A DNA stretch of 64,000 bases from Streptococcus ovuberis (GTDB lineage: Bacteria; Bacillota; Bacilli; Lactobacillales; Streptococcaceae): contig NZ_JAAXPR010000010.1 in assembly GCF_012396585.1 (NCBI RefSeq), forward strand, positions 17,715 to 81,714, given 5' to 3'. Position 1 is the stretch's first letter. Every line of letters starts with the position of its first letter. Shown here in pieces: positions 45,831-54,512 of this stretch. The position numbers were made by a program, and so were the translations under genes. The notes under the pieces are model-generated. The model searched no databases, was not told the origin of the DNA, and saw only the letters and a program-made list of their open reading frames with translations.

Positions 45831-47378
45831 TTATTTACGTTTCTTCTTAGCTTTCTTGAGTTTATTCGCCATACGCTTCATTCCCTGTTCGGCTGCAAAG
45901 GCACCTATTTTACCTTTGAGTCCACCACCAAACATATCAGCCATACTTGGCATATTACCACCACCCATCATATCACCAAGGCTAGAGAGGTCCATGCCGT
46001 TTAAATCAGGCATTCCTGGCATATTTTTAGGCAAGTTATTGGGATTAAGACCCATCTGACGCATCATTTTTTGCATGTCGCCGCTCATGACGCCCTGCAT
46101 CATGGATTTAGCTTGATTAAAGTCCTTGATGAATTTATTAACATCTACAAAGCTGTTCCCAGAGCCCGTGGCAATACGTCTCCGACGACTAGGGGTCAAG
46201 AGATCTGGATTTTCACGTTCTGCAGGGGTCATTGAAGAGACAATCGCACGCTTACGCGCGATTTCTCGCTCATCCACCTTCAAATTCGCCAGAGCGGGAT
46301 TCCCGGCCATACCAGGAAGCATTTTTAAGAGATCCTCCATTGGTCCCATGCTCTGCACCTGATCTAATTGTTCAATAAAGTCATTAAAATCAAAAGTGTT
46401 TTCCCGCATCTTCTCTGCCAGCTCCAGAGACTTTTTCTCATCGTACTCAGCAGAAGCCTTTTCAATCAAGGTCAGGAGATCCCCCATTCCCAAGATACGG
46501 CTAGCCATACGGTCAGGGTGGAAGGTTTCGATATCAGTAATCTTTTCCCCTGTCCCTGTAAATTTAATCGGTTGGCCAGTGATTTGGCGAACAGAGAGAG
46601 CCGCACCACCACGAGTATCTCCATCAATCTTGGTTAGGATAACCCCTGTGATGGATAACTGATCGTTGAATTCGCGTGCGACATTCGCAGCTTCTTGACC
46701 AATCATGGCATCAACAACGAGGAGAATTTCATTCGGTTGCGCTAGGGATTTAATGTCCCGCAATTCAGCCATTAGGCGTTCATCAATTTGAAGGCGGCCG
46801 GCGGTATCAATTAGGACATAGTCATGATGATTTTGGCGTGCCTTTTCTAACCCTTGACGGACGATTTCAACAGCTGGAACTTCCGTTCCCATATCAAAGA
46901 CCGGCACATTGATTTGCTGACCAAGGGTTTTGAGCTGATCAATGGCAGCCGGACGGTAAATGTCCGCGGCAATCATGAATGGACGAGCCTTTTCTTCTTT
47001 GATCAGCTTATTGGCTAACTTACCTGCAAATGTCGTCTTACCAGCACCTTGCAAACCGACCATCATAATGACTGTCGGAATCTTAGGAGATTTAATGATC
47101 TCGGCTGTGTCAGATCCCAAGATTGCTGTCAATTCCTCGTTAACGATTTTGACCACTTGTTGGGCTGGGTTGAGGGTGTCAATAACCTCTTGTCCTAGAG
47201 CACGGTTGCGAATATTACGGACGAAGTCCTTAACAACTGGAAGGGCTACGTCTGCCTCTAACAATGCTAGACGGATTTCTTTGGTTACCTCTTGGATATC
47301 TGACTCAGAGATCTTTTTCTTGCCACGCAGGTTTTTAAAGACGCCCTGCAAACGTTCCGTTAAACTTTCAAATGCCAT
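45831..47378 (-). CDS. ffh: Signal recognition particle protein Ffh
   Basis: Ffh with 4.5S RNA targets nascent membrane proteins to FtsY. The 515-residue protein has the N domain, the G domain with P-loop 'GLQGAGKTTFAGKLA' (about 107-121), 'DTAGRLQIDERLM' (about 190-202) and 'TKIDGDTRGGAALS' (about 248-261). The methionine-rich M domain has 'RRRRIATGSGNSF' and a long Met/Gly tail. It follows ylxM after 82 bases, the standard order. Confidence 0.97.
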   Translation of the reverse strand: MAFESLTERLQGVFKNLRGKKKISESDIQEVTKEIRLALLEADVALPVVKDFVRNIRNRALGQEVIDTLNPAQQVVKIVNEELTAILGSDTAEIIKSPKIPTVIMMVGLQGAGKTTFAGKLANKLIKEEKARPFMIAADIYRPAAIDQLKTLGQQINVPVFDMGTEVPAVEIVRQGLEKARQNHHDYVLIDTAGRLQIDERLMAELRDIKSLAQPNEILLVVDAMIGQEAANVAREFNDQLSITGVILTKIDGDTRGGAALSVRQITGQPIKFTGTGEKITDIETFHPDRMASRILGMGDLLTLIEKASAEYDEKKSLELAEKMRENTFDFNDFIEQLDQVQSMGPMEDLLKMLPGMAGNPALANLKVDEREIARKRAIVSSMTPAERENPDLLTPSRRRRIATGSGNSFVDVNKFIKDFNQAKSMMQGVMSGDMQKMMRQMGLNPNNLPKNMPGMPDLNGMDLSSLGDMMGGGNMPSMADMFGGGLKGKIGAFAAEQGMKRMANKLKKAKKKRK

Positions 47379-47460
47379 GATGTGATAACTCCTTAAACTT
47401 TAATCAACTAGGTATTTCCTTATTGAGAATTTGTTTCGCAAACCAACTGGAAAGCTCCTG

Positions 47461-47793
47461 CTACTCCCGATTATCAATAGAGGTTAAAATCTCCAATCGC
47501 TCCTCCAGGAAGCTATCCCCTTTATAGCGTTCAGCTATTTCTTCAAAAATTTCATTGCGGACAATATAATCGGAGTACATGTGCAGTTTCATCTCGTAGT
47601 CCTCAAGAATTTTTTCGGTCCGTTTGATATTATCATAAACCGCTTGGCGGCTGACTGAGAATTCTTCTGCAATTTCTGCAAGACTATAGTCGTCTGCATA
47701 GTAAAGTTCAATGTAGTTCATCTGTTTGTCTGTCAAAAGAGCTGCATAAAACTCAAACAGCGCATTCATCCGATTGGTTTTTTCTATTTCCAT
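47461..47793 (-). CDS. ylxM: YlxM-type HTH protein, SRP-associated
   Basis: The 110-residue protein has a sigma-70 region-4-like helix-turn-helix '[23 protein letters not shown]' (about residues 32-54). YlxM proteins are encoded just before ffh in Firmicutes and modulate SRP function in streptococci. In S. mutans the two belong to the acid-tolerance sat operon. Here satD is elsewhere in the window (17 kb). Confidence 0.92.
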   Translation of the reverse strand: MEIEKTNRMNALFEFYAALLTDKQMNYIELYYADDYSLAEIAEEFSVSRQAVYDNIKRTEKILEDYEMKLHMYSDYIVRNEIFEEIAERYKGDSFLEERLEILTSIDNRE

Positions 47794-48027
47794 AGATGCT
47801 ATTATACCAAAAAAAGTACTATTTTAGTAGTTAATTGTAGCACCTGATGTCAAAATAGCACAAATAACCATTATCTTTTTCGAACAAGTGACATAATTTA
47901 AAATATGTTACTTGTTATATTTTAAACCAATTCCCTAATAGGTATAAAGGGCGTGTCCTCTCTCATTGTTTGACTGGTTAGTTATTAATGCCGCCTACCT
48001 CAATTAGGTCGAAAAACCGTTTAACAC

Positions 48028-48060
48028 TAAAAAATCCCCCACAAAAATGTAGGGGGGATG
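48028..48060 (-). terminator. Terminator of the small RNA
   Basis: On the minus strand ATCCCCCC and GGGGGAT form a strong stem, followed by TTTTTT (48033-48028). Confidence 0.85.
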
Positions 48061-48172
48061 GGCACTAAAATTTAGTGTGATAAAAAGGTTCACACAATTT
48101 ATCAAGGTCCGCTCCTGCGTTATGACCTCCCATGCGCAAATATGGCTATATGCCAAATTCGGCTCATCGCAT
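48028..48172 (-). ncRNA. Apparent small RNA of unassigned family, about 145 nt
   Basis: On the minus strand a strong promoter (TTGCAA 48202-48207, 17-base spacer, TATGAT 48179-48184) is followed by a structured stretch ending in a strong terminator. Internal stems are visible: CATGCG/CGCATG, TGGC/GCCA, AGGTC/GACCT, GTGTG/CACAC and CACTAAA/TTTAGTG. There is no Shine-Dalgarno with a credible gene. A 22-codon frame from the internal ATG (MGGHNAGADLDKLCEPFYHT...) exists but lacks a binding site. I could not match it to 6S, SRP, RNase P, tmRNA, tracrRNA or a riboswitch I know. It lies 235 bases upstream of ylxM-ffh. Confidence 0.65.
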
Positions 48173-48178
48173 GAGTTA

Positions 48179-48207
48179 ATCATACCATAGAATTTTGTTA
48201 GTTGCAA
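48179..48207 (-). promoter_or_regulatory. Promoter of the small RNA
   Basis: TTGCAA, 17-base spacer and TATGAT on the minus strand place +1 near 48172. Confidence 0.75.
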
Positions 48208-48295
48208 GACTTTTGCTTAAATGAAGAGAAACAGTAACAGTAACCTGTATAACACGTTGGTCTTTGTTAAGAACTTGACTAATCTCGCTTTTGGT

Positions 48296-48910
48296 TTATT
48301 CTAATAATTCTCTGTCATAGATAGTATAATCACACCGATAAATCACGAGGCGTTTGCCATCAATCAAGAGCTCACTCGTCTGTGGAGCGTCTGAAGCATA
48401 AAGAGAGACCTTGTTACCAACATAGGTAGCCAGTGGTGTTCCATTCTGGGAACGAATGAGAATAATTTTTCTCTTGCCTGTGAAATCATTTTTTAAACTG
48501 GAAACCATTCGATTCAAAACAGGAATCGTACGGCTAGTTTCATCTACCGAGACTGTTTGTTGGTACTTAGAGAACATGTCTTCTAGCCCTTCTTCTGCTG
48601 CAATCAAAGAAGAGCCGACATGGTCAATCTCATAGTTACCTAGGGTAATCTTCAAGACAGTACTATCAGCATTTGAAGCACCATCAGAACTGATGGAATC
48701 AAATTCTTGATTTCTTGAAATAGAAAGGGATTTGCCAGACATCTGATCAATGAGTTGTGAATTTTCATCATAGGTCCGAACAGTCATCTCTAGCCCGATC
48801 CATTCTGCCTTGAAATTGCTAAACCAATTTTGAATGCTTTGGCAACCAGTCATAAGGCTGACCGATAGTAAGCACACAAGCAATAAGCTGTAACGTTTTA
48901 GAGTTTTCAT
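48296..48910 (-). CDS. DUF5052-family lipoprotein
   Basis: The 204-residue protein has a signal peptide with lipobox 'LMTGC' (Cys near residue 23) and 'QNWFSNFKAEWIGLEMTVRTYDENSQLIDQMSGKS' in its first part, which fits the streptococcal DUF5052 lipoproteins. Function is unknown. It is located after the ABC exporter pair on the same strand with an 85-base gap, so it may be transcribed separately. Confidence 0.75.
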   Translation of the reverse strand: MKTLKRYSLLLVCLLSVSLMTGCQSIQNWFSNFKAEWIGLEMTVRTYDENSQLIDQMSGKSLSISRNQEFDSISSDGASNADSTVLKITLGNYEIDHVGSSLIAAEEGLEDMFSKYQQTVSVDETSRTIPVLNRMVSSLKNDFTGKRKIILIRSQNGTPLATYVGNKVSLYASDAPQTSELLIDGKRLVIYRCDYTIYDRELLE

Positions 48911-48995
48911 TGTTCTCTCCTGAATTTTAGTCTATAGTGTAGTTGTCAAAACCTTTAGAGTCTAGCCAGGTTTTGACAAACTAACTAGGGTTGGC

Positions 48996-50738
48996 TTAAA
49001 CCACTTGTTGGATCCGGTACATCGCTGCATATCGACCGTTTTGGGCTAGAAGTTCTTGGTGATTACCACGTTCAACAATTTGCCCCTCATGCAGGACTAG
49101 AATTTGATCCGCATTTTGGATAGTAGATAGTCTGTGGGCGATGATAAAGGTCGTCCGCCCTTCTTTAAGGACATCCATAGCCTTTTGGATGATTTCCTCC
49201 GTTTCGGTATCAATGTGGGAAGTCGCCTCGTCTAAAATCAAAATCTTAGGATCGCAAGCCAAGGTTCTCGCAAAGGCAATCAATTGCCGCTCCCCGCTAG
49301 AAAAAGCATTGCCTTTCTCCACAACAGGCTCATCAATTCCATTAGTAAGGCGTTCTATCATGGGGCCTGCTCCAACCTTCTTCAAGGCTTCTAGCACTTG
49401 ATAAGGACTTATCTGTTCATTATCCATAGTAACATTGCTAGCGATTGTTCCTGTAAAGAGATAAGGATCTTGTAAGACAATGCCCATTTGGGAACGAACG
49501 CTTTCGCGTTGATAATCTTGAATCACTTGGTCATCAATGAGAATCTGGCCTTGTTGGGGATCGTAGAATCGAAAAAGTAAATTCATGATAGAACTCTTCC
49601 CAGATCCTGTGTGCCCAACTAGGGCTATCGTCTCACCTGGCCTAGCATGCAACGAAATGTCTTTCAACACCCACTCCTTGTCTTCATAAGCGAAGGAAAC
49701 ATGCTCAAACCGAACATCGCCCCGACTCACTGTTAATTTCTTTGCAGTATCTACTTCTAGCGGCTGATCCAAGAGCTCGTAAACCCGTCGCCCAGTAGTC
49801 AAGGACCGTTGCATATTAGGTAACATTCTGACCAAGGACCCTAGAGCATTGAATAAACGCTCTGTATAATTAACATAAGAAAAAATTAACCCAACTGAAA
49901 TCCCTAGATGATTTCCCAAAAAGGCCTGGCCAATTACGGATAAAATCAAAGCCAAAACCAGACGTTTTAGCAGCTCTACCAAGGACCAAGACATGGTGGC
50001 TTCTACATGGGTAATTTGAAGATCGGAGCGGAGCATTTTAGCAGCTGTACCTTCAAATTGTCTCGCCATGGTCTTTTCTTGACCAAAGAGCTGAATAATA
50101 CTAGCCCCATTCATCGCTTCGTTGACTTGGCTATTTAACTCACTTTGGGCTTCATAAAAATCAGTCATAGCCTGCTCAGTCTCTTTGGCGTAATAGTGGT
50201 GCCAGACGATAAAGATTGGAATCAATACCAAAAGCGTCAGACCTAACCAAAGATTGAGGTAGATGAGAATACCATAAATAGTGATCACCCAAAGCAGGTT
50301 GATTAAGGCCTGCGACAGCATTGTCCCGTAAAACTGTGCCCTTAGAGTCTCAGTGTCGTTGACAATACGAGCAGAAATTTTACCTGCTGGTTTGTCATCG
50401 AAATAAGCAATAGGCAATCCCTGCATCGTGTCGTAAGCTCTGTTGCGCAGAAGCTCTCCGACACGATTTGCCACGTGCATTAAGAGGCGCGTTGACAAGT
50501 AGCCCATGATACTTCCTAGTGCAGTCAGGCCAAGAAAAGCCCCTAGCCATTGCCACAGGAGACCAAGTTGGATTGGTTGTCCATGGCTTATTGGAGTTAG
50601 CACAAGATCAATAGCTTTTTGGACATAGAGCGGAGCGACTTGAGCTAGAAAGCTCGACAATGCCATGAGAAGCATTCCTAAGCTAAATAACTTCCAGAAG
50701 GGCTTTATCTCAGATAACAGTCTTTTTAAGATAATCAT
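48996..50738 (-). CDS. Heterodimeric ABC multidrug exporter, second subunit
   Basis: The 580-residue half-transporter has a six-segment membrane domain (about 15-310) and an ATPase domain with Walker A 'GHTGSGKSS' (about 368), signature 'FSSGERQLIAFARTLACDP' (about 472) and Walker B 'ILILDEATSHID' with the catalytic glutamate. It starts on the last base of the partner gene (shared A of TAATG type), so the two are made together as in EfrAB, LmrCD or PatAB. Substrates probably include drugs or dyes, but this is by family only. Confidence 0.9.
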   Translation of the reverse strand: MIILKRLLSEIKPFWKLFSLGMLLMALSSFLAQVAPLYVQKAIDLVLTPISHGQPIQLGLLWQWLGAFLGLTALGSIMGYLSTRLLMHVANRVGELLRNRAYDTMQGLPIAYFDDKPAGKISARIVNDTETLRAQFYGTMLSQALINLLWVITIYGILIYLNLWLGLTLLVLIPIFIVWHHYYAKETEQAMTDFYEAQSELNSQVNEAMNGASIIQLFGQEKTMARQFEGTAAKMLRSDLQITHVEATMSWSLVELLKRLVLALILSVIGQAFLGNHLGISVGLIFSYVNYTERLFNALGSLVRMLPNMQRSLTTGRRVYELLDQPLEVDTAKKLTVSRGDVRFEHVSFAYEDKEWVLKDISLHARPGETIALVGHTGSGKSSIMNLLFRFYDPQQGQILIDDQVIQDYQRESVRSQMGIVLQDPYLFTGTIASNVTMDNEQISPYQVLEALKKVGAGPMIERLTNGIDEPVVEKGNAFSSGERQLIAFARTLACDPKILILDEATSHIDTETEEIIQKAMDVLKEGRTTFIIAHRLSTIQNADQILVLHEGQIVERGNHQELLAQNGRYAAMYRIQQVV

Positions 50739-52495
50739 TAGTTTTCCCTTCCTTCTTCCCTTTGTTGGCGCAGATACTGCTCATAATACCAGCCTTTTTG
50801 GGTTAACAATTCTAGTGGTGTCCCTGCTTCTACTATTTGGCCTTGGTCCAAAACCAGTACCTGATCTGCATGACTAACAGCTGACAGGCGATGCGAAATA
50901 ATAACGTTGGTCTTTCCTTTGCGCAATGTTTGAATGTTGTTGATAATCAAACGCTCAGTCTTCGCATCAACTGCCGAAAGGGAATCATCTAAGATGAGCA
51001 ATTCAGGATCCTTGAGCAAAGCTCTCGCAATTGATAGGCGTTGCTTTTGGCCACCAGAAATAGATACCCCTTTTTCACCAACCATCGTATCAATTCCGTG
51101 GCTCATACGAGTTAAGTCCTCCGAAAAGGCTGCCGCATCAATAGCTTCCAAAACAGATTCTTGTTTGGCTTCGGGTTGACTAAAACGGACGTTATCCAGT
51201 ACACTTTTAGAAAACAGTATGTGCTCTTGCGGTACATAACCCAGTTTTTCTTCGATACTGCTTCTCTTGAAGTTAGAAATAGGATTGCCGTTCAATGAAA
51301 ATTGCCCGTCTCCGATAGGGTATTGCCGTAGAAGCTGGCGTACCAGAGTCGTTTTTCCACTCCCTGTTTTACCAACTATTCCTAGTGTCTGCCCCTTGGA
51401 CAATTCAAAGGAAATCTCTTTTAATACAGGTTCTTGCTGATTTGGGTAGGCAAAAGAATAGTGATCAAATGCGATATGAGCAAGTTCGTTAGCTACGATA
51501 TCTCCGTCTATCTCCATATCATCACTGGTTTCAATCAGTTCTGTCAGTTTCCCGAAAGCAACCTTGCCAATCTGGTAGATCAGAACAACATCTGACAAGA
51601 CCCACATAGGATCCATCAACATGCCTGTATAGAGTTGCAACGCTACAACATCTCCTAATTGTAAGTGACCTGTTTGCATATAGTAGCCTCCCAAACCCAT
51701 TACAATAGCTGTACTAAGAGCAAGGAGAGTAAGCGCTAACCGTCCATAAGCTGCTTGGTAAACCATCAATTGATCATTACGTTTTACCAAATCTGCTGTT
51801 TTCCGGCGAAATTTTGCGGCTCCTAACTCTTTCTTGGCGTATGCTCGGGTCACTCGAATCCCTTCTACGACCTCCAAGACTTCATTGCTCAGATTGGCAA
51901 CAGCTTCCCGAACTTCTTCAGAAACAATTTCCTGCTTGGCGCTGACCCAGTAGATAATGCTTCCTAAAAACAAGAGCGGCAAGGCAGCCAAGATGGTAAT
52001 CTGCCATGAAATGGCAATCATGGCTGGCAGAACAAACAAAATTGTTCCCAAAGCCGTAAAAATACTCATCACACCGAAACCCAATAATTCTGAATAGTCA
52101 TTCGTGTCATTGGTAAACCGTGTCAGCATATCGCCGGATCGAAACTTATCATAAAAGGGTCTTCGCATATGGATCAACTTAGCAAATAAATCTCGCCGCA
52201 TTTGAAATCGATAGTCACTAGCCCTACCGAATAATTGCTTGACCCAAACATAGTCCGCTAGATAAGTAATCACGCACGCAGCTATAATCACTCCTACTGC
52301 CAGCCAAAGGTCCTTGGCAGTTAGTGTTCCTTGGCTTATTTGGTTGATGACACGCTGGGTCATCATGGTCGGTACAACAAAAAGCCCATAACTGATTAAT
52401 AGTCCTATGCTGACAAGGATATAACTCTTCCAGTGAGACTTGATGAAGGACCAGATTGCCCGTTTCATGGAATGCTGGATGCTTTTTTCTTCCAT
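50738..52495 (-). CDS. Heterodimeric ABC multidrug exporter, first subunit
   Basis: The 585-residue half-transporter has a six-segment domain and ATPase motifs 'GKTGSGKTTLVRQLL' (about 365), signature 'ISGGQKQRLSIARALLKDP' (about 470) and Walker B 'LLILDDSLSAVD'. Asp replaces the catalytic Glu after Walker B, the usual degenerate site of heterodimeric exporters, while the partner has Glu. I chose ATG 52495 (AAGGGG upstream). The open frame continues to 52576 only through the attenuator. Expression is probably controlled by the leader upstream. Confidence 0.9.
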   Translation of the reverse strand: MEEKSIQHSMKRAIWSFIKSHWKSYILVSIGLLISYGLFVVPTMMTQRVINQISQGTLTAKDLWLAVGVIIAACVITYLADYVWVKQLFGRASDYRFQMRRDLFAKLIHMRRPFYDKFRSGDMLTRFTNDTNDYSELLGFGVMSIFTALGTILFVLPAMIAISWQITILAALPLLFLGSIIYWVSAKQEIVSEEVREAVANLSNEVLEVVEGIRVTRAYAKKELGAAKFRRKTADLVKRNDQLMVYQAAYGRLALTLLALSTAIVMGLGGYYMQTGHLQLGDVVALQLYTGMLMDPMWVLSDVVLIYQIGKVAFGKLTELIETSDDMEIDGDIVANELAHIAFDHYSFAYPNQQEPVLKEISFELSKGQTLGIVGKTGSGKTTLVRQLLRQYPIGDGQFSLNGNPISNFKRSSIEEKLGYVPQEHILFSKSVLDNVRFSQPEAKQESVLEAIDAAAFSEDLTRMSHGIDTMVGEKGVSISGGQKQRLSIARALLKDPELLILDDSLSAVDAKTERLIINNIQTLRKGKTNVIISHRLSAVSHADQVLVLDQGQIVEAGTPLELLTQKGWYYEQYLRQQREEGREN

Positions 52496-52523
52496 TTCTT
52501 GTCCCCTTTCTATTATGAAACAC

Positions 52524-52574
52524 AAAAAAGCCATGTCCTCTACTAAGAAACAGTCCTTCCTAGCAGTACATGGC
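52524..52574 (-). terminator. Attenuator terminator before the ABC exporter
   Basis: On the minus strand GCCATGTACTGCTAGGAA pairs with TTCTTAGTAGAGGACATGGC almost fully (two base bulge and G-U pairs), followed by TTTTTT at 52529-52524. It lies 29 bases before the transporter start and after a leader peptide. Confidence 0.8.
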
Positions 52575-52605
52575 ACAACAGTAGCCGATGAGGTTAGGCT
52601 AACCT

Positions 52606-52665
52606 TTATACATTAATCTGGAAAGGAGTATGATAACGAATAGGTGAATTGAAAAATGTTGTCAT
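52606..52665 (-). CDS. 19-residue leader peptide of the ABC exporter
   Basis: ATG 52665 is preceded by AAGGAG (52672-52677, six-base spacing) and codes for MTTFFNSPIRYHTPFQINV, then TAA at 52606-52608. It stands between the promoter and the attenuator terminator. Short, well-initiated peptides in this position control ribosome-dependent attenuation of resistance transporters and ABC-F genes. Ribosome slowing here would be expected to disturb the downstream hairpin. Confidence 0.7.
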   Translation of the reverse strand: MTTFFNSPIRYHTPFQINV

Positions 52666-52705
52666 GATAGTCTCCTTTCTTTGGTTTATTCTGTCAACAA
52701 AGTCA

Positions 52706-52735
52706 AGTCTAACACAGTTTTTAATCTCTTGTCAA
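52706..52735 (-). promoter_or_regulatory. Promoter of the ABC exporter operon
   Basis: On the minus strand, consensus TTGACA (52735-52730), an 18-base spacer and TAGACT (52711-52706) with a TGT extension. Confidence 0.6.
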
Positions 52736-52824
52736 GGTTCTGCTTAATTTTTTTACCATAATAACCCTCAAAATCTTTGAAAAAAACAGGCCACCCCATT
52801 TTTAAGCTAAAACTATAAATAACG

Positions 52825-52882
52825 ACCTAAAAAACGCCTAAAACCAGCGGATAGAAAGGGCTGATTTTAGACGTTTTGATCA
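52825..52882 (-). terminator. Terminator of the glucosaminidase gene
   Basis: On the minus strand AAAACGTCTAAAATCAGC and GCTGGTTTTAGGCGTTTT form a long stem with a T-run. Confidence 0.8.
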
Positions 52883-52903
52883 TTTTTTAGGTTAACTGAA
52901 TGA

Positions 52904-53623
52904 TTAACGACCGTAGTAACCGTTGACATACTGGCTCCAAGCTTGGTCCTCTGCTAGGAGTTGTGACGTTGTGTAACTGCCACGATAGGCATTCCAAACA
53001 CTGTCTTGAACAGGTGGTGTTGCCGTTTCATAGCCAAGAGGCGTATCGTAAGTCGTCAAGCCATAGAACTCAATAATCGCATTCAATTTTGCTGCATAAC
53101 TGGTATCTGTTGCATAGGTACCCGTCAAAGCTGCTGTTGCATCCCAATAATTAGGGGCATAAGCCTTACGAACCCCAGCATAATAATCCCAAGACAAGAG
53201 ATCAGCGTAATCGTACATAGAGGCCACCCAGCTAGGGTAGGCACGAAAAGCATCATTGATATAGTAAGCTCGACCGGTGCCATCATCCTCCCAAGTTCTC
53301 ATCGTCACAGAATTTCCTTGGTATTGTCCTTTGATGCCAAAAAGATTATAGTAAGGTCCGACACTCAACCCAGAACGGCCACTATTTGATTCATGAATAG
53401 CCTGTGCAATCATAACAGAAGCATAAATACCGCGTTCTTGGCCAATCTGACGTGCACGTTCACCAATAATGGAGATAAACTCATAAGTAGCAGGATCTCC
53501 ATAAAATTCCTGAGCCTGTACAAGGCCGTCTGTCTCTCCTGTTTTGAAAAATGATCCTGTTAAGGCAGAGCCAATAACGGCAACAGCCATACTGGCCATT
53601 GCTAAGTATTTCTTCTTTGCCAT
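52904..53623 (-). CDS. Secreted endo-beta-N-acetylglucosaminidase (GH73)
   Basis: The 239-residue product is a peptidoglycan hydrolase. An N-terminal signal or anchor segment (about 8-26) is followed by the glucosaminidase domain with 'GIYASVMIAQAIHESNSGRSGLS' (about residues 63-85, catalytic Glu in 'IHESN'), 'YYNLFGIKGQY' and 'YATDTSYAAKLNAIIEFYGL'. The C-terminal 50 residues have no wall-binding repeats. I chose ATG 53623 (GAGGAG upstream). The reading frame extends to 53728 without a better start. Confidence 0.88.
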   Translation of the reverse strand: MAKKKYLAMASMAVAVIGSALTGSFFKTGETDGLVQAQEFYGDPATYEFISIIGERARQIGQERGIYASVMIAQAIHESNSGRSGLSVGPYYNLFGIKGQYQGNSVTMRTWEDDGTGRAYYINDAFRAYPSWVASMYDYADLLSWDYYAGVRKAYAPNYWDATAALTGTYATDTSYAAKLNAIIEFYGLTTYDTPLGYETATPPVQDSVWNAYRGSYTTSQLLAEDQAWSQYVNGYYGR

Positions 53624-53803
53624 CTTAAAATCTCCTCTTTTCATTATTACCTCCACCAGTCTAACAAAATCACGTAACAGTTCAACGATTCTTTGTGACA
53701 ATTCTGTATCAATTTTCTTACAGTTCATTTTTTTAGTATTTGGCCTTTAAAATGATTTGATGCTGCAGACTAAATCAAACAGTAGACGAAAGTAGCCTGT
53801 AAA

Positions 53804-53812
53804 TGATAAAAT
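53804..53812 (+). promoter_or_regulatory. Extended -10 of coaB, predicted leaderless mRNA
   Basis: TGATAAAAT (53804-53812) puts +1 near 53819-53820, at the likely ATG. A weak -35 TAGACG-like box lies about 18 bases upstream. The in-frame ATG at 53811 lies inside the -10 box. Confidence 0.5.
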
Positions 53813-53819
53813 GAAATTT

Positions 53820-54512
53820 ATGAAAATACTTATCACTTCCGGTGGAACCGCTGAAAAAATTGATCAGGTTCGCGATATTACCAACAAAGCAACCGGCCGC
53901 CTTGGTCAAGTCATGGCTGAGTACTTCTTAGCCAAGGGACACGAGGTTAGTTTTGTGACGAGCAAACACGGATTAGTCCCGCAAGCACACCCCAAATTAA
54001 CCACCTACCCAATCACGAATGTCCAAGATCTCCTAGATACTTTAGAGCCATTGGTCAAAAATCACGATGCCATCGTTCATGCTATGGCGGTATCTGACTA
54101 CACACCTCTTTATATGACTGATTTTGAAACGGTTGCAAAAAGTTCAGACCTAACTGAATTTCTTCAAAAAAGCAATCTGGAGACCAAAATTTCTTCCCAT
54201 TCAGATTATCAAGTGCTTTTTCTCAAAAAGACGCCTAAAGTCATCGGTCTAATAAAAACATGGAATCCTAGTATTCAGCTGATCGGCTTCAAGCTGCTGG
54301 TTAATGTGACCAAAAAACAGCTGTTTGAGGTGGCGCGTGACAGCCTTATCAAAAATCAAGCGTCCGCTATTGTCGCTAATGATTTGCTTGAGATCTCTGG
54401 AGACCAGCATTTGGCTTATATGGTGCTCAGTGATGGAGAAAAGATGGCTAGCACCAAGCAAGAAATTGCCCAATTGATTCTGGAGCATCTAGAGAGGGGA
54501 CACAATGACTAA
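53820..54512 (+). CDS. coaB: Phosphopantothenate-cysteine ligase
   Basis: CoaB joins cysteine to 4'-phosphopantothenate in coenzyme A synthesis. The 230-residue protein has 'ILITSGGTAEKIDQVRDITNKATG' (about residues 3-26), 'AMAVSDY' and 'IGFKLLVN', matching streptococcal stand-alone CoaB, which is separate from CoaC (in most bacteria they are fused). No Shine-Dalgarno is visible. The upstream ATG at 53811 lies within the -10 box, so ATG 53820 is preferred. It overlaps coaC by eight bases. Confidence 0.9.
   Translation: MKILITSGGTAEKIDQVRDITNKATGRLGQVMAEYFLAKGHEVSFVTSKHGLVPQAHPKLTTYPITNVQDLLDTLEPLVKNHDAIVHAMAVSDYTPLYMTDFETVAKSSDLTEFLQKSNLETKISSHSDYQVLFLKKTPKVIGLIKTWNPSIQLIGFKLLVNVTKKQLFEVARDSLIKNQASAIVANDLLEISGDQHLAYMVLSDGEKMASTKQEIAQLILEHLERGHND

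Noticed and set aside
48004..48207. 67-codon minus frame over the small RNA
   Set aside because: Its start lies in the promoter -35 region of the RNA, so it cannot be on that transcript, and it has no binding site.
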